DNA from: Nemertoderma westbladi | Taxonomy: Eukaryota > Xenacoelomorpha > Nemertodermatida > Nemertodermatidae | Reading direction: 5' to 3' | Length of the DNA: 64,000 nt | Assembly (NCBI GenBank): GCA_032718475.1 | Contig: JAUCBJ010008798.1 | Coordinates: forward strand, 1-64,000 | Shown: positions 31,461 through 46,400 of the stretch, in pieces | Layout: each line of letters begins with the position of its first letter | Position numbering within the stretch: the first letter of the stretch is position 1 | Notes under the pieces: generated by a model | Database searches by the model: none | What the model saw: the letters and a program-made list of their open reading frames with translations, nothing else | What the model was told of the DNA's origin: nothing | Translations under genes and position numbers: made by a program

Positions 31461-34400
31461 GTAAGTACTAAATAGTTTCACATATTAGTAAACAAACCTT
31501 TGTCTTACCAAAGTGAGACATAAAGACAACTTATTGTTGAGGGGGAACTGGACGCAAATCCCATCTTGGCGAATTAATAATCCCGCCTCAATGTTAAATT
31601 CTCAATTTAGGGAAAGGAACAGGTATCTAATTAATTTTAATATATTAACTAATTTTAGTTGTTCCCTATTAATTGTTCAGTCTAGTTCTAATTGCAGTGC
31701 ATCAGCGCGGTCCCACCTTCATCCTGCCCTATATTATACTGTAATTGCTTCAGTTACTACAAGACTCTCTTTTTGTATTATGTAAACCCCCATCACTGCG
31801 CTCAGGCGGTAAAATACAGTAAATTGATTGTTTAGTTTAATGAATATGTTTATATTTAAAGGTGATAAATAAAGTTAAACACTAATTGAATTAGATCATT
31901 AAAATTTGCACTTGAATTCTTACTAGATAAAAAGCACTACTACTACTACTGTACTACTACTAGGATCGGCATGCTGCATTGCAGTTGCATTTTTAAGAAT
32001 GCTGTGCCGGCATGTCCACAAAATTGCGCCGCCACAACTCCCTATCACCCATGACATTTGCTAGATCATCCGCATCTTCAAGGCCAGTGTCCTTTAAGAT
32101 GCGTCTCAAGAAAGTCGTGGGCTGTCCACCATGCTATTCACTCCATAAGGCTGCCAAAGTACAAGATTATGCACTGGCTGGTCCTCACGGCGAAAGCAAT
32201 GTCCTGCAAAGTGGAGGCGATGTTGTTCTAGTGTCAAGCTTGGGGGAACCAATGAGACACCTCCAATGTTATATAGTGTCTGGTTGGATATGTGTGCATT
32301 GTACTTGACACAATGAACCCGGCGTAGCATTCTTGTGAATGTGCCATTCAGAGATTTGGTGTCCTCAGCAGTTAGAGCTCAGCATGGACTCCCATAGAGG
32401 AGTACTGGAACTACTGCTGCTCTAAATAATTGGACCTTAAGTTTCCGATTAATTCTCGGTGACTTCCAAATCCTGGAAAGCCTATTCAAGGCTGCCCATT
32501 CCTTTCCCTTACGTATTCGAAGTATACGTATTCACGTATTCGACGTATTCACCTGTCTTCCGGATCCATGATCCCAGGTAACAGAAGTCGTCCACATGCT
32601 CAAGCATACCTCCTTGGAGCTTATGCTCTAGTTGCGGACTTTCAAAGTTAACTGTCAAAATTTTGGTCTTTCTGGAGTTAATAAAAAGACCAACACTAGA
32701 AGCAGCCTGTTCTAATGAGCTGAGGAGCCGTTGGGCTCCCTCTAGTGATTCTGAGAGTACTCCTAAGTCATCAGCAAAGTCTAGATCAGTTAGGTACTTG
32801 GCAGGATTTCCTCGACTTCTGGAGCCAGTAGGGGGAGTTATCATCACCCCATCATCATTATGATGATCTAAGGAACATAGTCAACCACAATTATGCACAA
32901 GAATGGTGCAAGTGTGTAGATAAAAATATATCTAGATAAAAAGCACCACACAAGTGTGCTGTGTGAATATTACATAAATAAAATAAAATTTAAAATTTAC
33001 AAACTGAACATGAATATTAACTGACACTGATACAGGAATAATTCCCACGTAATGGTAAATGTGAATAACATATAACAATGACATACATAAACATATGACA
33101 ATCCATCGAAATAAAACCGCAATATAAACCGCAGTACTCGAGCTTTTATAAGGCTGAAAAGTACCAATTTGCACAAAATGATGCGAATTATAAGATTATA
33201 CTTTAGTTTTCCTTTAATGGTGGTCAGGTCAGGTATTCTAGGTCATTGATCAAGAAAACTTGCCACCTCCATGCAGCATAAAGGAGGTGCCACCTGTAGC
33301 TGCATAGACCCTCTTACTAGGGCAAATCTGGTCCTGTAACTAGGACCCCCTTCGTTCTGGGATAAGGACGCCCTTGGTCCTGGATTAAGGACCCATATAC
33401 TTGGCTGCAGGGGTATATGGCTTGACCAGGCAGATAGTGATCTACCAATGGCTGGTCAGGAGTAGAGTGTTCTCATGTCCACTCTGAGGGCACTTCACTG
33501 CGACCTGCACCTGGCAGCAAGGGTACAGGGCATGACCCAGCAGATGAGCTGCAACAGCCAATGGTGGGTCATGTACGCCAGAGTAGATATGGGTGATGGG
33601 CCTCATATCTGACTCCATTGCGACACCCACCCTGTGGAATGGCAAACCAGGGTGTGGTATTTGCCCCGAGAGCTGAGCTGAGAGCTGAGCTTTCCTTTAA
33701 TAGCCCAGGTCGACAGTGAGAATCAGAATTTTATTGTGTTATATTTTTTATTATCTGAGATATTTTAGTTACGTTACTTTTATGTTTGTTTATTTTTTGT
33801 GAATTTTAGAAGACGTTAGCAACTTTTAGACCTGGAACAGATGTTAAGTTTAGCTACATCTGGGCGAGTAGAGTAATTTCATCTCGTTCTCCTGAATCTT
33901 CGGCGCAAATAACGTTAGGTAAAGTTGAACGAAGCGACGGAACTTTCGATGACTCCAAGAAACAGTATAGATGTAATGTTTTCGCTAAGGGTGAAAGCGG
34001 TTCAGCTACATCTGATGTTTTAGCAGTTAATTTGATGGTTGCAAGTGAGTTTGATATGTTTCTGTGTATTCAAAATACAATGGGATAGATAGATAGATTA
34101 AAGGTTTATTTTATACATTATATGTGAAACAATCGCAATACACCAAAGAAAGTGTATAGCATGATGCGATTTGGGGCTATTTAGTCAGTCTATTTATTCA
34201 ATTTGCCAGGAATTTTTTTTGAAGTTAAAAACCTAAAGCATTTTCTATGTTTTACAAAAAACAAGTCAAAAACGGCCTCTCATGCTCCAATTAACTCCTG
34301 ACAGGGTACCTTTTTCACTCACTATCGGAGAGAGATTGGCCTATAAGGGCCAAAGGGAGTGGTGCTGACGCAGATTGTGTTTAAGGGCACAAAATGCTGA

Positions 34401-37400
34401 CTGGTAGACTTGAATGAGGTTCTGATTAAGGACATCGGGGGTGTTTGGAGACTTAGTCTCGCCTCGGCACAAGCAGCATTGTACAAAACAGAACAACCGC
34501 ATCATCCGTTGGCACTTCTCTTGATCTGGAAGACCAGCTAAGAAGTTTCCTAAGGTGGTTATGAGTGTATGCTATGCATCTTAGTGTTACTAGGAGCCGT
34601 AGGAGGTATAAACTTTCTACCACATTTGATTACCACAACACATATAGAACAACCCACATAGACAACACACACATACATCCAACCCGGTTAACGCTGAATC
34701 TCCATAGCTGAACGCCTCAATGCAATGGTTGGAAGGCCCACTTTTAAAAGCTCCTAAACAATGTAAGAGGTAGGCCATGCCAATAGTATTCCGGATGGAT
34801 GATAAATTTGTGAAACAATAAGTAGTGTCTCCCGGATATACCCATTATTGATGCGCCTATGTGAAGAATACAAGTTTTCACTTTTCAGGCTAAATTTTAT
34901 CAGGTTTTATATATATGAAGAATTTATATTTTATTAAAATTATTATCCTTATTAACTGTTTTATAACTTTTAATTTATACACTTTAGATAACGCTGATTT
35001 TATATCTTATAATCTGTACAGATACTAGTTCGTTTATTGTTTTGGTTAGATTCTGCCCTTATGTAAGGTTGTTTTAAGTATTTTAAGTGAATTCCTAGTA
35101 TTCTTCACATGGGGGTGATCTGCAAAGTGAAATATAACTGCAGGATGTCTAGGGTGTACTTCACATGTTGTTGACATCTCCTCTGCCGAAGTCTAGACTG
35201 CTGCATAGATCACTTATTAAGACCTATAATGCCAATGGAGAGTTTATGGCTTCTTCCCTGAGGTCTTTAAATGTTTTGAGCTCATTCGTTGCTAAGAACT
35301 AAGAGAGCATGTAGTCAGAACGAATGAGTTGGCCTTAAGGCCAACCTAACAATCTTTGGATCTTTTTGCGGAATCCCCTTTTAATATCATTCAGTAAAAA
35401 GCAAAACAATATGAATTATATATATCCTGTTGAGGAATTCTTAAGTATTACATTTCTAGGAAAGTTATCTTATAATCTGTGCTAATATTTTTAGAACCCG
35501 CGTCAATTAAACTCATGCAATCAAATATAACTGCCGGAGAAGCGATAGAAGAACAAACGACATTCAGTATAGTGTGTGAGTATACCGGAATACAAGAACC
35601 CAGTCAACCTATATGGAAAGTGAATAACGACATATTTCGTGGGGGTTAGTAGGAACAATTATTATTAAAACGTTAATTATGTTTGTGTTTATGTTTGGTC
35701 AGAAATAAGATAGACTGGCTGAAAAATCAATCACCATTTTGGTCCAAAATATGTCTAATTTATTTTTATGACCTCTTAATTCACAATTAAATGGTGTTTC
35801 CAAATCTGAAAACCGCTATTTAATAGCTCCTTTAGTTTCCAAGTTATAACAATTACCATTTAGGGAATCCTATTGAAATTACTATTACTGGTGTATAATG
35901 AAAGGTCGATTATCTCCAAATATTTTTTTTATGAAATTGTCAACTTTTAAACCCTACTACTTCTACAAATTTGGAGCAATTAGTCTGAAACTTTGCAATT
36001 AGTCTGAAACTTTCTGTGGGTTTCTACACATAGCCACACTGCATAAAAAGTATCAGACAACTTTTCGAAATTATTTGTTAATAAAATTTAATACTATTTA
36101 TAACAAACCTAAAAATTGCATAAATTTGCAGCGCCACCTAGCGGTGCAGAATTATTTTCACAAAATTTCGCCTGATAGTTATGTTGCCCCATCTTTGTTC
36201 TATCATATAAAAAAACTTCCATGTGATTAGATTCAAAACTGTAAAAGCCTTGGGGTTTAAGCGCAACCAAGTTTTTTTTATTGTTAACTAGTATTAACTA
36301 ATAATAAATAGCGAAAACCGAATCAAGAATATAAATTTTTTATAGTATTGAAAATATCAAATATTTTACTAAAATACAATCAACGTGATACAAATAAACA
36401 CAAATCTCAGTCCAATTCTATTACTATACAAGTTTGTAATAATAGGTGGATTATTTATACCCATTCTACTAAAGCAGTAAGTAATACTCTCTAATAACAT
36501 TAACGCCCTGATAGAACCTAAACAATCTCTCGTCCAGAACAATAATCGCAGATGCGAAAAATACCAGCGTTTCTCTCTTTGTTCGAAATTGTATTAGAAT
36601 TTGTAAGAGGATAATGAAGAATATGTATTTTTTTAAATTTATCTTTATTAAGTGTTTTAAAGCGCTTATTACAATCTTATAACCAGTATAGATACTAATT
36701 CGTTTATTGTTTTGGTTCGATTCAGCCCTTCTGTATTCTGTGTTTTTAGTGAAACCTGGTATTCTTCGCATGGGAGTAACTGCAAAATGAAATATAACAT
36801 CAGAAAGTCTGGTAAACGTACCACAAAAATGTACCATTTTTACCCCGTACGCTAACATCAAAGGCGACAACAACTCACACACCACCGTGTATAATTACAT
36901 CCGTTCTAATGACTCACAATTCTTGCTTACTGTTGTTTACTAACTACTTTGTAACACCACGAAATCGTTCACTTTGTTCGCAGGTAATCACACTAGACAT
37001 AAATTCGATGAGAATTCAGATAATCCCAGATTCGAAGACATACTGGAAGTATTTCGGAACGAGGCCACCTGGGAACTCCATGGTGTTTGGCAGTGTATAG
37101 TTGAAAACCTAGCCAATGATGGTGTCCCTGCAACCAAGGAAACAACCGTAAACATTTACCGTTAGTTAACCAAGCCACTCCATACCGCATCAATAATTAA
37201 TAATTGTGGTACTATAGGAGAAAAAAACGATGGACAAGTTTATAATCTTGTTGTTATGTCGGTGCAATGAGTAAGTAAATTGCGGATATACAAGGTATCA
37301 GATAGTATTTCCAGGTATATCTTTTACCTGAGCCGCTAGCTGAGTGGTTAGAGCGTCAGACTTCCAACCCGGAGGCCACCAGTTCGATCCCACCTGGACG

Positions 37401-40400
37401 TCATTGCCGAAGTTGCTCTATTGTTATGTTCCTAGCTATTTACTATCAGTATTGCCTCAGTGCCTCATTACAGTTCTACTGTAACTGTACTGTAGTACGC
37501 CCTAGGTTATTGCATTGCACAATGGTAACGGAAACTGGTGGAAAATAAAGATTGGCTGTATTGAAGGAAATAATTTACTCTGTTTACATGAATTGGCGAT
37601 CAATCAATCAATCAATCAATTTATCTAGATTCTCCAATTGATTCTGGAACACTCAATGAATACGAGGCTCAGCAAGGTGGTGACGTCACACTAGACTGTA
37701 GGTTCTCGGCCTGGCCTCAAGTGACGTCAATAACCTGGCACATTACCTGGCACAGCGGCGGTGGCCCCCTCAATGTTGACGGAACTCGCATAATACAAAC
37801 GAATAATTTATCCAATGGGCTTTCAACACTTATGGTAAGTTAGACTCAGCAGCGATTTTTTTATTATTATATACCACACAAAAAATATTCAACATTATTG
37901 TAGGCTACAACCGTGCAACTTAGTCTTGTTCATTTTGTTTATTTTTTGTTTAATTCCCAATAAACTTTTTTTGCTCAAAATATTATTCATCCACTTTACC
38001 ACAAACCAAAATTTGCAACCATATTTACTAATATGTTATTCAAGGTTTTTAGTTCCCGACTTATTGATTAATTATTGCACTATCTGCTGCACCAAGAAAA
38101 TTTGTAATCTGTATAATTGGACCCAAATAGACCATTTTGTTTGTTTGTTGTTTTTGGTTGTTTGTTGTTTTTAGTTGTTTGTTGTTTTTGGTTGTTTTAC
38201 AGTTTTACACCCGTTGTCACATTTACATAACTAATGGTAGTTTATTTTAAAAACTAAAAGGATTACGATACTCACGTATGATAGCTATCATAATGTAATG
38301 TGATGTAAGTTTAATAGAGATTGTATAACCTATAGATCCACAACTCTAAAAACATTGCCTGCCACAACCAAACCTTAACATTAACCACAGCAAAATCATA
38401 AACCATAACACGACTCTGACAATAACATAACCCGAACCATATAGCCAAGCTAGTTGGTGGAGTGATCGGTATCACTCACTATGCCCTAGCTGGAAGGTCC
38501 CGTGTTCAATCCCGGGACCTCCCGGTTAAATATTCGTATATGGGCGCCAACCCAGCGATATGGTGACCTGGATTCTGCTTGGAAAGAAAAGAAACGCTTT
38601 GGATATATAGCTTTGGAATGTTCTACCATCTTGGGAGTTAGTATGGCGCGATCCACTACATTATAAGTAAAAGCAAAAGAGAGGAATGTTTGGGTTGCCT
38701 TTGGTGTTTCTGGACAACCATTACCGTTCCTAACTTTTATACTTTAACTAAATGGAAAAAATCCCTTCCCATTACCCTTACCATACCCTTACAATGACCC
38801 TTACCATAACCCTTACTTTACCATAACCCTTACCATACCCTTACAGTAACCCTTACCATAACCTTATACCCTTACCATAACCCTTACTTTACCATAACCC
38901 TTACCATACCCGTACCATAACTCTTACCATAACTCTTTCCATAACCCTTACCATACCCGTACCATAACTCTTACCATAATTACCATAACGCCCACCTTAA
39001 CCATTACCATAACCCTTATCATAAGCCTAATCATAACCCTTGCCACAACCCTTACCATACCCTTACAATACCCTTACCTTAACCCTTACCATAACTCTTT
39101 TCATAACCCTTTTCATATCCCTTTTCATAACCCTTATAATAACCTTGGCCATACCCTTAAAATTACCCTTACCATAACCATTACCTTAACCCTTTCCAAA
39201 ACTCTTACCATAACCCTCACCATTCTGCCATAACCCTTACCATAACCCTTACCATACCCTTACAATTAGCCTTACCATAACCCTTACCTTAACCCTTACC
39301 AAAACTCTTACCATAACCCTTACAATTCTGCCATAACCCTTACCATACCCTTACAATTAGCCTTTCCATAACCCTTACCATACCCTTACAATTAGCCTTA
39401 CCATAACCCTTACCTTAACCCTTACCAAAACTCTTACCATAACCCTTACCTTACCCTTACCAAAACTCTTACCATAACCCATACCACAACCTGTACCACA
39501 ACCGCAACACAATCCAAACCATCACCCGGAACAATTACCCGGAACCATTACCCGGAACCATTACCCGGAACCATCACCCGGAACAATTACCCGGAACCAT
39601 TACCCGGAACCGTCACCCGGAACAATTACCCGGAACCATTACCCGGAACCATTACCCGGAACCATCACCCGGAACAATTACCCGAAACAATTACCCGGAA
39701 CCATCACCCGGAACAATTACACGGAACCATTACCCGGGACCATTACCCCGGAACAATTACACGGAACCATTACCCGGGACCATTACCCCGGAACCATTAC
39801 CCGGAACCATCACCCGGAACAATTACCCGGAACCATTACCCCGGAACCATTACCCAGGAACCATTACCAGGAACCATCACCCGGAACCATTACCAGAAAC
39901 CATCACCCAGAACAATTACCCGGAACCATTACCCGGAACCATTACTCGGAATAATTACCCGGAACCATTACCCGGAACCATTACCCGGAACCATCACCTG
40001 GAACCATTACCCGAAACCATTAACCGGAACCATTACCCGGAACCATTACCCGGAACCATTACCAGAAACCATCACCCGGAACAATTACCCGGAACCATTA
40101 CCCGAAACCATTAACCGGAACCATTACCCGGAACCATTACCCGGAACCATTACCCGGAACCATTACCCGGAACCATTACCAGAAACCATCACCCGGAACA
40201 ATTACCCGGAACCATTACCCGGAACCATTACTCGGAATCATTACCCGGAACCATTACCCAGAACCATCACCCGGAAACATCAACCGGAACCATTACTCGG
40301 AATCATTACCCGGAACCATTACCCGGAACCATCAACCGGAACCATTACCCGGAACCATTAGTCGGAATCATTACCCGGAACCATTACCCGAAACCATTAC

Positions 40401-43400
40401 CCGGAACCATCACCTGGAACCATTACCCGAAACCATTGACCGGAACCATTACCCGGAACCATTACCCGGAACCATTACCCGGAACCATTACCCGGAACCA
40501 TTACTCGGAATCATTACCCGGAACCATTACCCGGAACCATTACCCGGAACCATCACCCGGAACCATCAACCGGAACCATTACCCGGAACCATTACTCGGA
40601 ATCATTACCCGGAACCATTACCCGGAACCATCAACCGGAATCATTACCCGGAACCATTACTCGGAATCATTACCCGGAACCATTACCCGGAACCATTACC
40701 CGGAACCATCACCTGGAACCATTACCAGAAACCATTACCCGGAAAAATTACCCGGAACCATTACCCGGAACCATTACCAGGAACCATCACCCGGAACCAT
40801 CACCCGGAACCATTACCCTGAAGCATTACCAGGAACCATCACCCGGAACCATTACCCGGAACCATTAACCGGAACCAATACCCGGAACCATTACCAGAAA
40901 CCATCACCCCCGGAACAATTACCCGGAACTATTACCCGGAACCATTACCCGGAACCATTACCAGGAACCATTACCCGGAACCATCACCCGGAACCATTAC
41001 CCGGAACCATTACCAGGAACCATCACCCGGAACCATTACCCGGAACCATTACCAGGAACCATTACCAGGAACCATCACCCGGAACCATTACCAGGAACCA
41101 TCACCCGGAACCATTACCCGGAACCATTACCAGGAACCATCACCCGGAACCATTACCAGGAACCATCACCCGGAACCATTACCCGGAACCATTACCCGGA
41201 ACTATTACCCGGAACCATTACCCGGAACCATTACCAGGAACCATTACCCGGAACCATCACCCGGAACCATTACCCGGAACCATTACCAGGAACCATCACC
41301 CGGAACCATCACCCGGAACCATTACCCGGAACCATTACCAGGAACCATCACCCGGAACCATTACCAGGAACCATCACCCGGAACCATTACCCGGAACCAT
41401 TACCCGGAACTATTACCCGGAACCATTACCCGGAACCATTACCGGAACCATTACCCGGAACCATACCGGAACCATTACCCGGAACCATTACCCGGAACCA
41501 TTACCCGGAACCATTACCCGGAACCATTACCGGAATCATTACCCGGAACCATTACCCGGAACCATTACCCGGAACCATCACCCGGAACCATCAACCGGAA
41601 CCATTACCCGGAACCATTACTCGGAATCATTACCCGGAACCATTACCCGGAACCATCAACCGGAATCATTACCCGGAACCATTACTCGGAATCATTACCC
41701 GGAACCATTACCCGGAACCATTACCCGGAACCATCACCTGGAACCATTACCAGAAACCATTACCCGGAAAAATTACCCGGAACCATTACCCGGAACCATT
41801 ACCAGGAACCATCACCCGGAACCATCACCCGGAACCATTACCCTGAAGCATTACCAGGAACCATCACCCGGAACCATTACCCGGAACCATTAACCGGAAC
41901 CAATACCCGGAACCATTACCAGAAACCATCACCCCCGGAACAATTACCCGGAACTATTACCCGGAACCATTACCCGGAACCATTACCAGGAACCATTACC
42001 CGGAACCATCACCCGGAACCATTACCCGGAACCATTACCAGGAACCATCACCCGGAACCATTACCCGGAACCATTACCAGGAACCATTACCAGGAACCAT
42101 CACCCGGAACCATTACCAGGAACCATCACCCGGAACCATTACCCGGAACCATTACCAGGAACCATCACCCGGAACCATTACCAGGAACCATCACCCGGAA
42201 CCATTACCCGGAACCATTACCCGGAACTATTACCCGGAACCATTACCCGGAACCATTACCAGGAACCATTACCCGGAACCATCACCCGGAACCATTACCC
42301 GGAACCATTACCAGGAACCATCACCCGGAACCATCACCCGGAACCATTACCCGGAACCATTACCAGGAACCATCACCCGGAACCATTACCAGGAACCATC
42401 ACCCGGAACCATTACCCGGAACCATTACCCGGAACTATTACCCGGAACCATTACCCGGAACCATTACCAGGAACCATTACCCGGAACCATCACCCGGAAC
42501 CATTACCCGGAACCATTACCAGGAACCATCACCCGGAACCATTACCCGGAACCATTACCCGGAACCATTACCCGGAACCATCACCCGGAACTATTACCCG
42601 GAACCATCACCCGGAACCATCACCCGGGACCATCACCCGGAACCATCACCCGGAACCATTACCCGGAACCATTACCAGGAACCATTACCCGGAACCATCA
42701 CCCGGAACCATTACCCGGAACCATCACCCGGAACCATTACCCGGAACCATTACCAGGAACCATTACCAGGAACCATCACCCGGAACCATTACCAGGAACC
42801 ATCACCCGGAACCATTACCCGGAACCATTACCCGGAACCATCACCCGGAACTATTACCCGGAACCATCACCCGGAACCATCACCCGGGACCATCACCCGG
42901 AACCATCACCCGGAACCATTACTCGGAACCATTACCCGGAACCATTACCAGGAACAATTACCAGGAACCATCACCCGGAACCATTACCAGGAACCATTAC
43001 CTGGAACCATTACCCGGAACCATTACATGGAACCATTACCCGGAACCATCACCCGGAACCATTACCCGGAACCATCACCCGGAACCATCACCCGGAACCA
43101 TCACCCGGAACCATTACTCGGAACCTTTACCCGGAACCATTACCAGGAACCATCACCCGGAACCATTACCCGGAACCATTACCCGGAGCCATTACCCGGA
43201 ACCATTACCCGGAACCATTACCAGGAACCATTACCCGGAACCATCACCTGGAACCATTACCCGGAACCATCACCCGGAACCATTACTCGGAACCATTTCC
43301 CGGAACCATTACCCCGAACCATTACCCGGAACCATTACCAGGAACCATTACCCGGAACCATTACCCGGAGCCATTACCCGGAACCATTACCCGGAACCAT

Positions 43401-46400
43401 TACCAGGAACCATTACCCGGAACCATCACCTGGAACCATTACCCGGAACCATCACCCGGAACCATTACTCGGAACCATTTCCCGGAACCATTACCCGGAA
43501 CCATCACCCGGAACCATTACCCGGAACCATTACCCGGAACCATAACCCGGAACCATCACCCGGAACCATCACCCGGAACCATCACCCGGAACCATTACTC
43601 GGAACCATTTCCCGGAACCATTACCCGGAACCATTACCCGGAACCATTACCCGGAACCATTACCTGGAACCATTACCCGGAACCTTTACCCGGAACCATT
43701 ACCAGGAACCATCACCCGGAACCATTACCCGGAACCATTACCCGGAGCCATTACCCGGAACCATTACCCGGAACCATTACCAGGAACCATTACCCGGAAC
43801 CATCACCTGGAACCATTACCAGGAACAATTACCCGGAACCATCACCCGGAACCATTACCCGGAACCATTACCCGGAACCATTACCAGGAACCATTACCCG
43901 GAACCATCACCTGGAACCATTACCCGGAACCATTACCCGGAACCATTACCAGGAACCATTACCCGGAACCATCCCCTGGAACCATTACCAGGAACAATTA
44001 CCCGGAACCATCACCCGGAACCATTACCCGGAACCATTACCCGGAACCATCACCTGGAACCATTACCAGGAACCATTACCCGGAACCATCACCTGTAACC
44101 ATTACCAGGAACAATTACCCGGAACCATCACCTGGAACCATTACCAGGAACAATTACCCAGAACCATCACCTGGAACCATTACCCGGAACCATCACCTGG
44201 AACCATCACCAGGAACCATTACCCGGAACCATCACCTGGAACCGTTACCAGGAACAATTACCCGGAACCATCACCTGGAACCATTACCAGTAACCATCAC
44301 CCGGAACCATTACCCGGAACCATTACCCGGAACCATTACCCGGAACCATTACCAGGAACCATTACCCGGAACCATCACCTGGAACCATTACCAGGAACAA
44401 TTACCCGGAACCATCACCCGGAACCATTACCCGGAACCATTACCCGGAACCATTACCAGGAACCATTACCCGGAACCATTACCCGGAACCATTACCCGGA
44501 ACCATTACCAGGAACCATTACCCGGAACCATCACCTGGAACCATTACCAGGAACAATTACCCGGAACCATCACCCGGAACCATTACCCGGAACCATCACC
44601 TGGAACCATTACCCGGAACCATTACCCGGAACCATTACCAGGAACCATCACCCGGAATCATTACCCGGAACCATTACCCCGGAACCATTACCCGGAACCA
44701 TTACCAGGAACCATTACCCGGAACCATCACCTGGAACCATTACCAGAAACAATTACCCGGAACCATCACCCGGAACCATTACCCGGAACCATTACCCGGA
44801 ACCATTACCAGAAACCATTACCCGGAACCATTACCAGAAACCATTACCCGGAACCATCACCTGGAACCATTACCCGTAACAATTAACCGGAACCATCACC
44901 CGGAACCATTACCCGGAACCATTACCCGGAACCATTACCAGGAACCATTACCCGGAACCATCACCTGGAACCATTACCAGGAACAATTACCCGGAACCAT
45001 CACCCGGAACCATTACCCGGAACCATTACCCGGAACCATCACCTGGAACCATTACCAGGAACCATTACCCGGAACCATCACCTGGAACCATTACCAGGAA
45101 CAATTACCCGGAACCATCACCTGGAACCATTACCAGGAACAATTACCCGGAACCATCACTTGGAACCATTACCCGGAACAATCACCTGGAACCATTACCA
45201 GGAACCATTACCCGGAACCATCACCTGGAACCATTACCAGGAACAATTACTCTGAACCATCACCTGGAACCATTACCAGGAACCATTACCCGGAACCATC
45301 ACCTGGAACCATTACCAGGAACCATTACCCGGAACCATCAACTGGAGGAACCATTACCAGGAACAATTACCCGGAACCATCACCCGGAACAATTACCCGG
45401 AACCATTACCCGGAACCATTACCCGGAACCATTACCAGGAACCATTACCCGGAACCATCACCTGGAACCATTACCAGGAACAATTACCCGGAACCATCAC
45501 CCGGAACCATTACCCGGAACCATTACCCGGAACCATCACCTGGAACCATTACCAGGAACCATTACCCGGAACCATCACCTGTAACCATTACCAGGAACAA
45601 TTACCCGGAACCATCACCTGGAACCATTACCAGGAACAATTACCCAGAACCATCACCTGGAACCATTACCCGGAACCATCACCTGGAACCATTACCAGGA
45701 ACCATTACCCGGAACCATCACCTGGAACCGTTACCAGGAACAATTACCCGGAACCATCACCTGGAACCATTACCAGTAACCATCACCCGGAACCATTACC
45801 CGGAACCATTACCCGGAACCATTACCCGGAACCATTACCAGGAACCATTACCCGGAACCATCACCTGGAACCATTACCAGGAACAATTACCCGGAACCAT
45901 CACCCGGAACCATTACCCGGAACCATTACCCGGAACCATTACCAGGAACCATTACCCGGAACCATTACCCGGAACCATTACCCGGAACCATTACCAGGAA
46001 CCATTACCCGGAACCATCACCTGGAACCATTACCAGGAACAATTACCCGGAACCATCACCCGGAACCATTACCCGGAACCATCACCTGGAACCATTACCC
46101 GGAACCATTACCCGGAACCATTACCAGGAACCATCACCCGGAACCATTACCCGGAACCATTACCCGGAACCATTACCCGGAACCATTACCAGGAACCATT
46201 ACCCGGAACCATCACCTGGAACCATTACCAGGAACAATTACCCGGAACCATCACCCGGAACCATTACCCGGAACCATTACCCGGAACCATTACCAGAAAC
46301 CATTACCCGGAACCATTACCAGAAACCATTACCCGGAACCATCACCTGGAACCATTACCCGTAACAATTAACCGGAACCATCACCCGGAACCATTACCCG

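Noticed and set aside
38771-39505. Interstitial telomere
   Set aside because: The unit is CCCTTACCATAA, not the animal telomere repeat TTAGGG, and it grades into the 13-bp array.
40436-41893. 485-codon open frame of PGTITRNHYPEP-like repeats
   Set aside because: It is the minisatellite read through; the array lies in an intron, continues equally outside the frame, and gives similar peptides in other frames. The same holds for 43027-43545.
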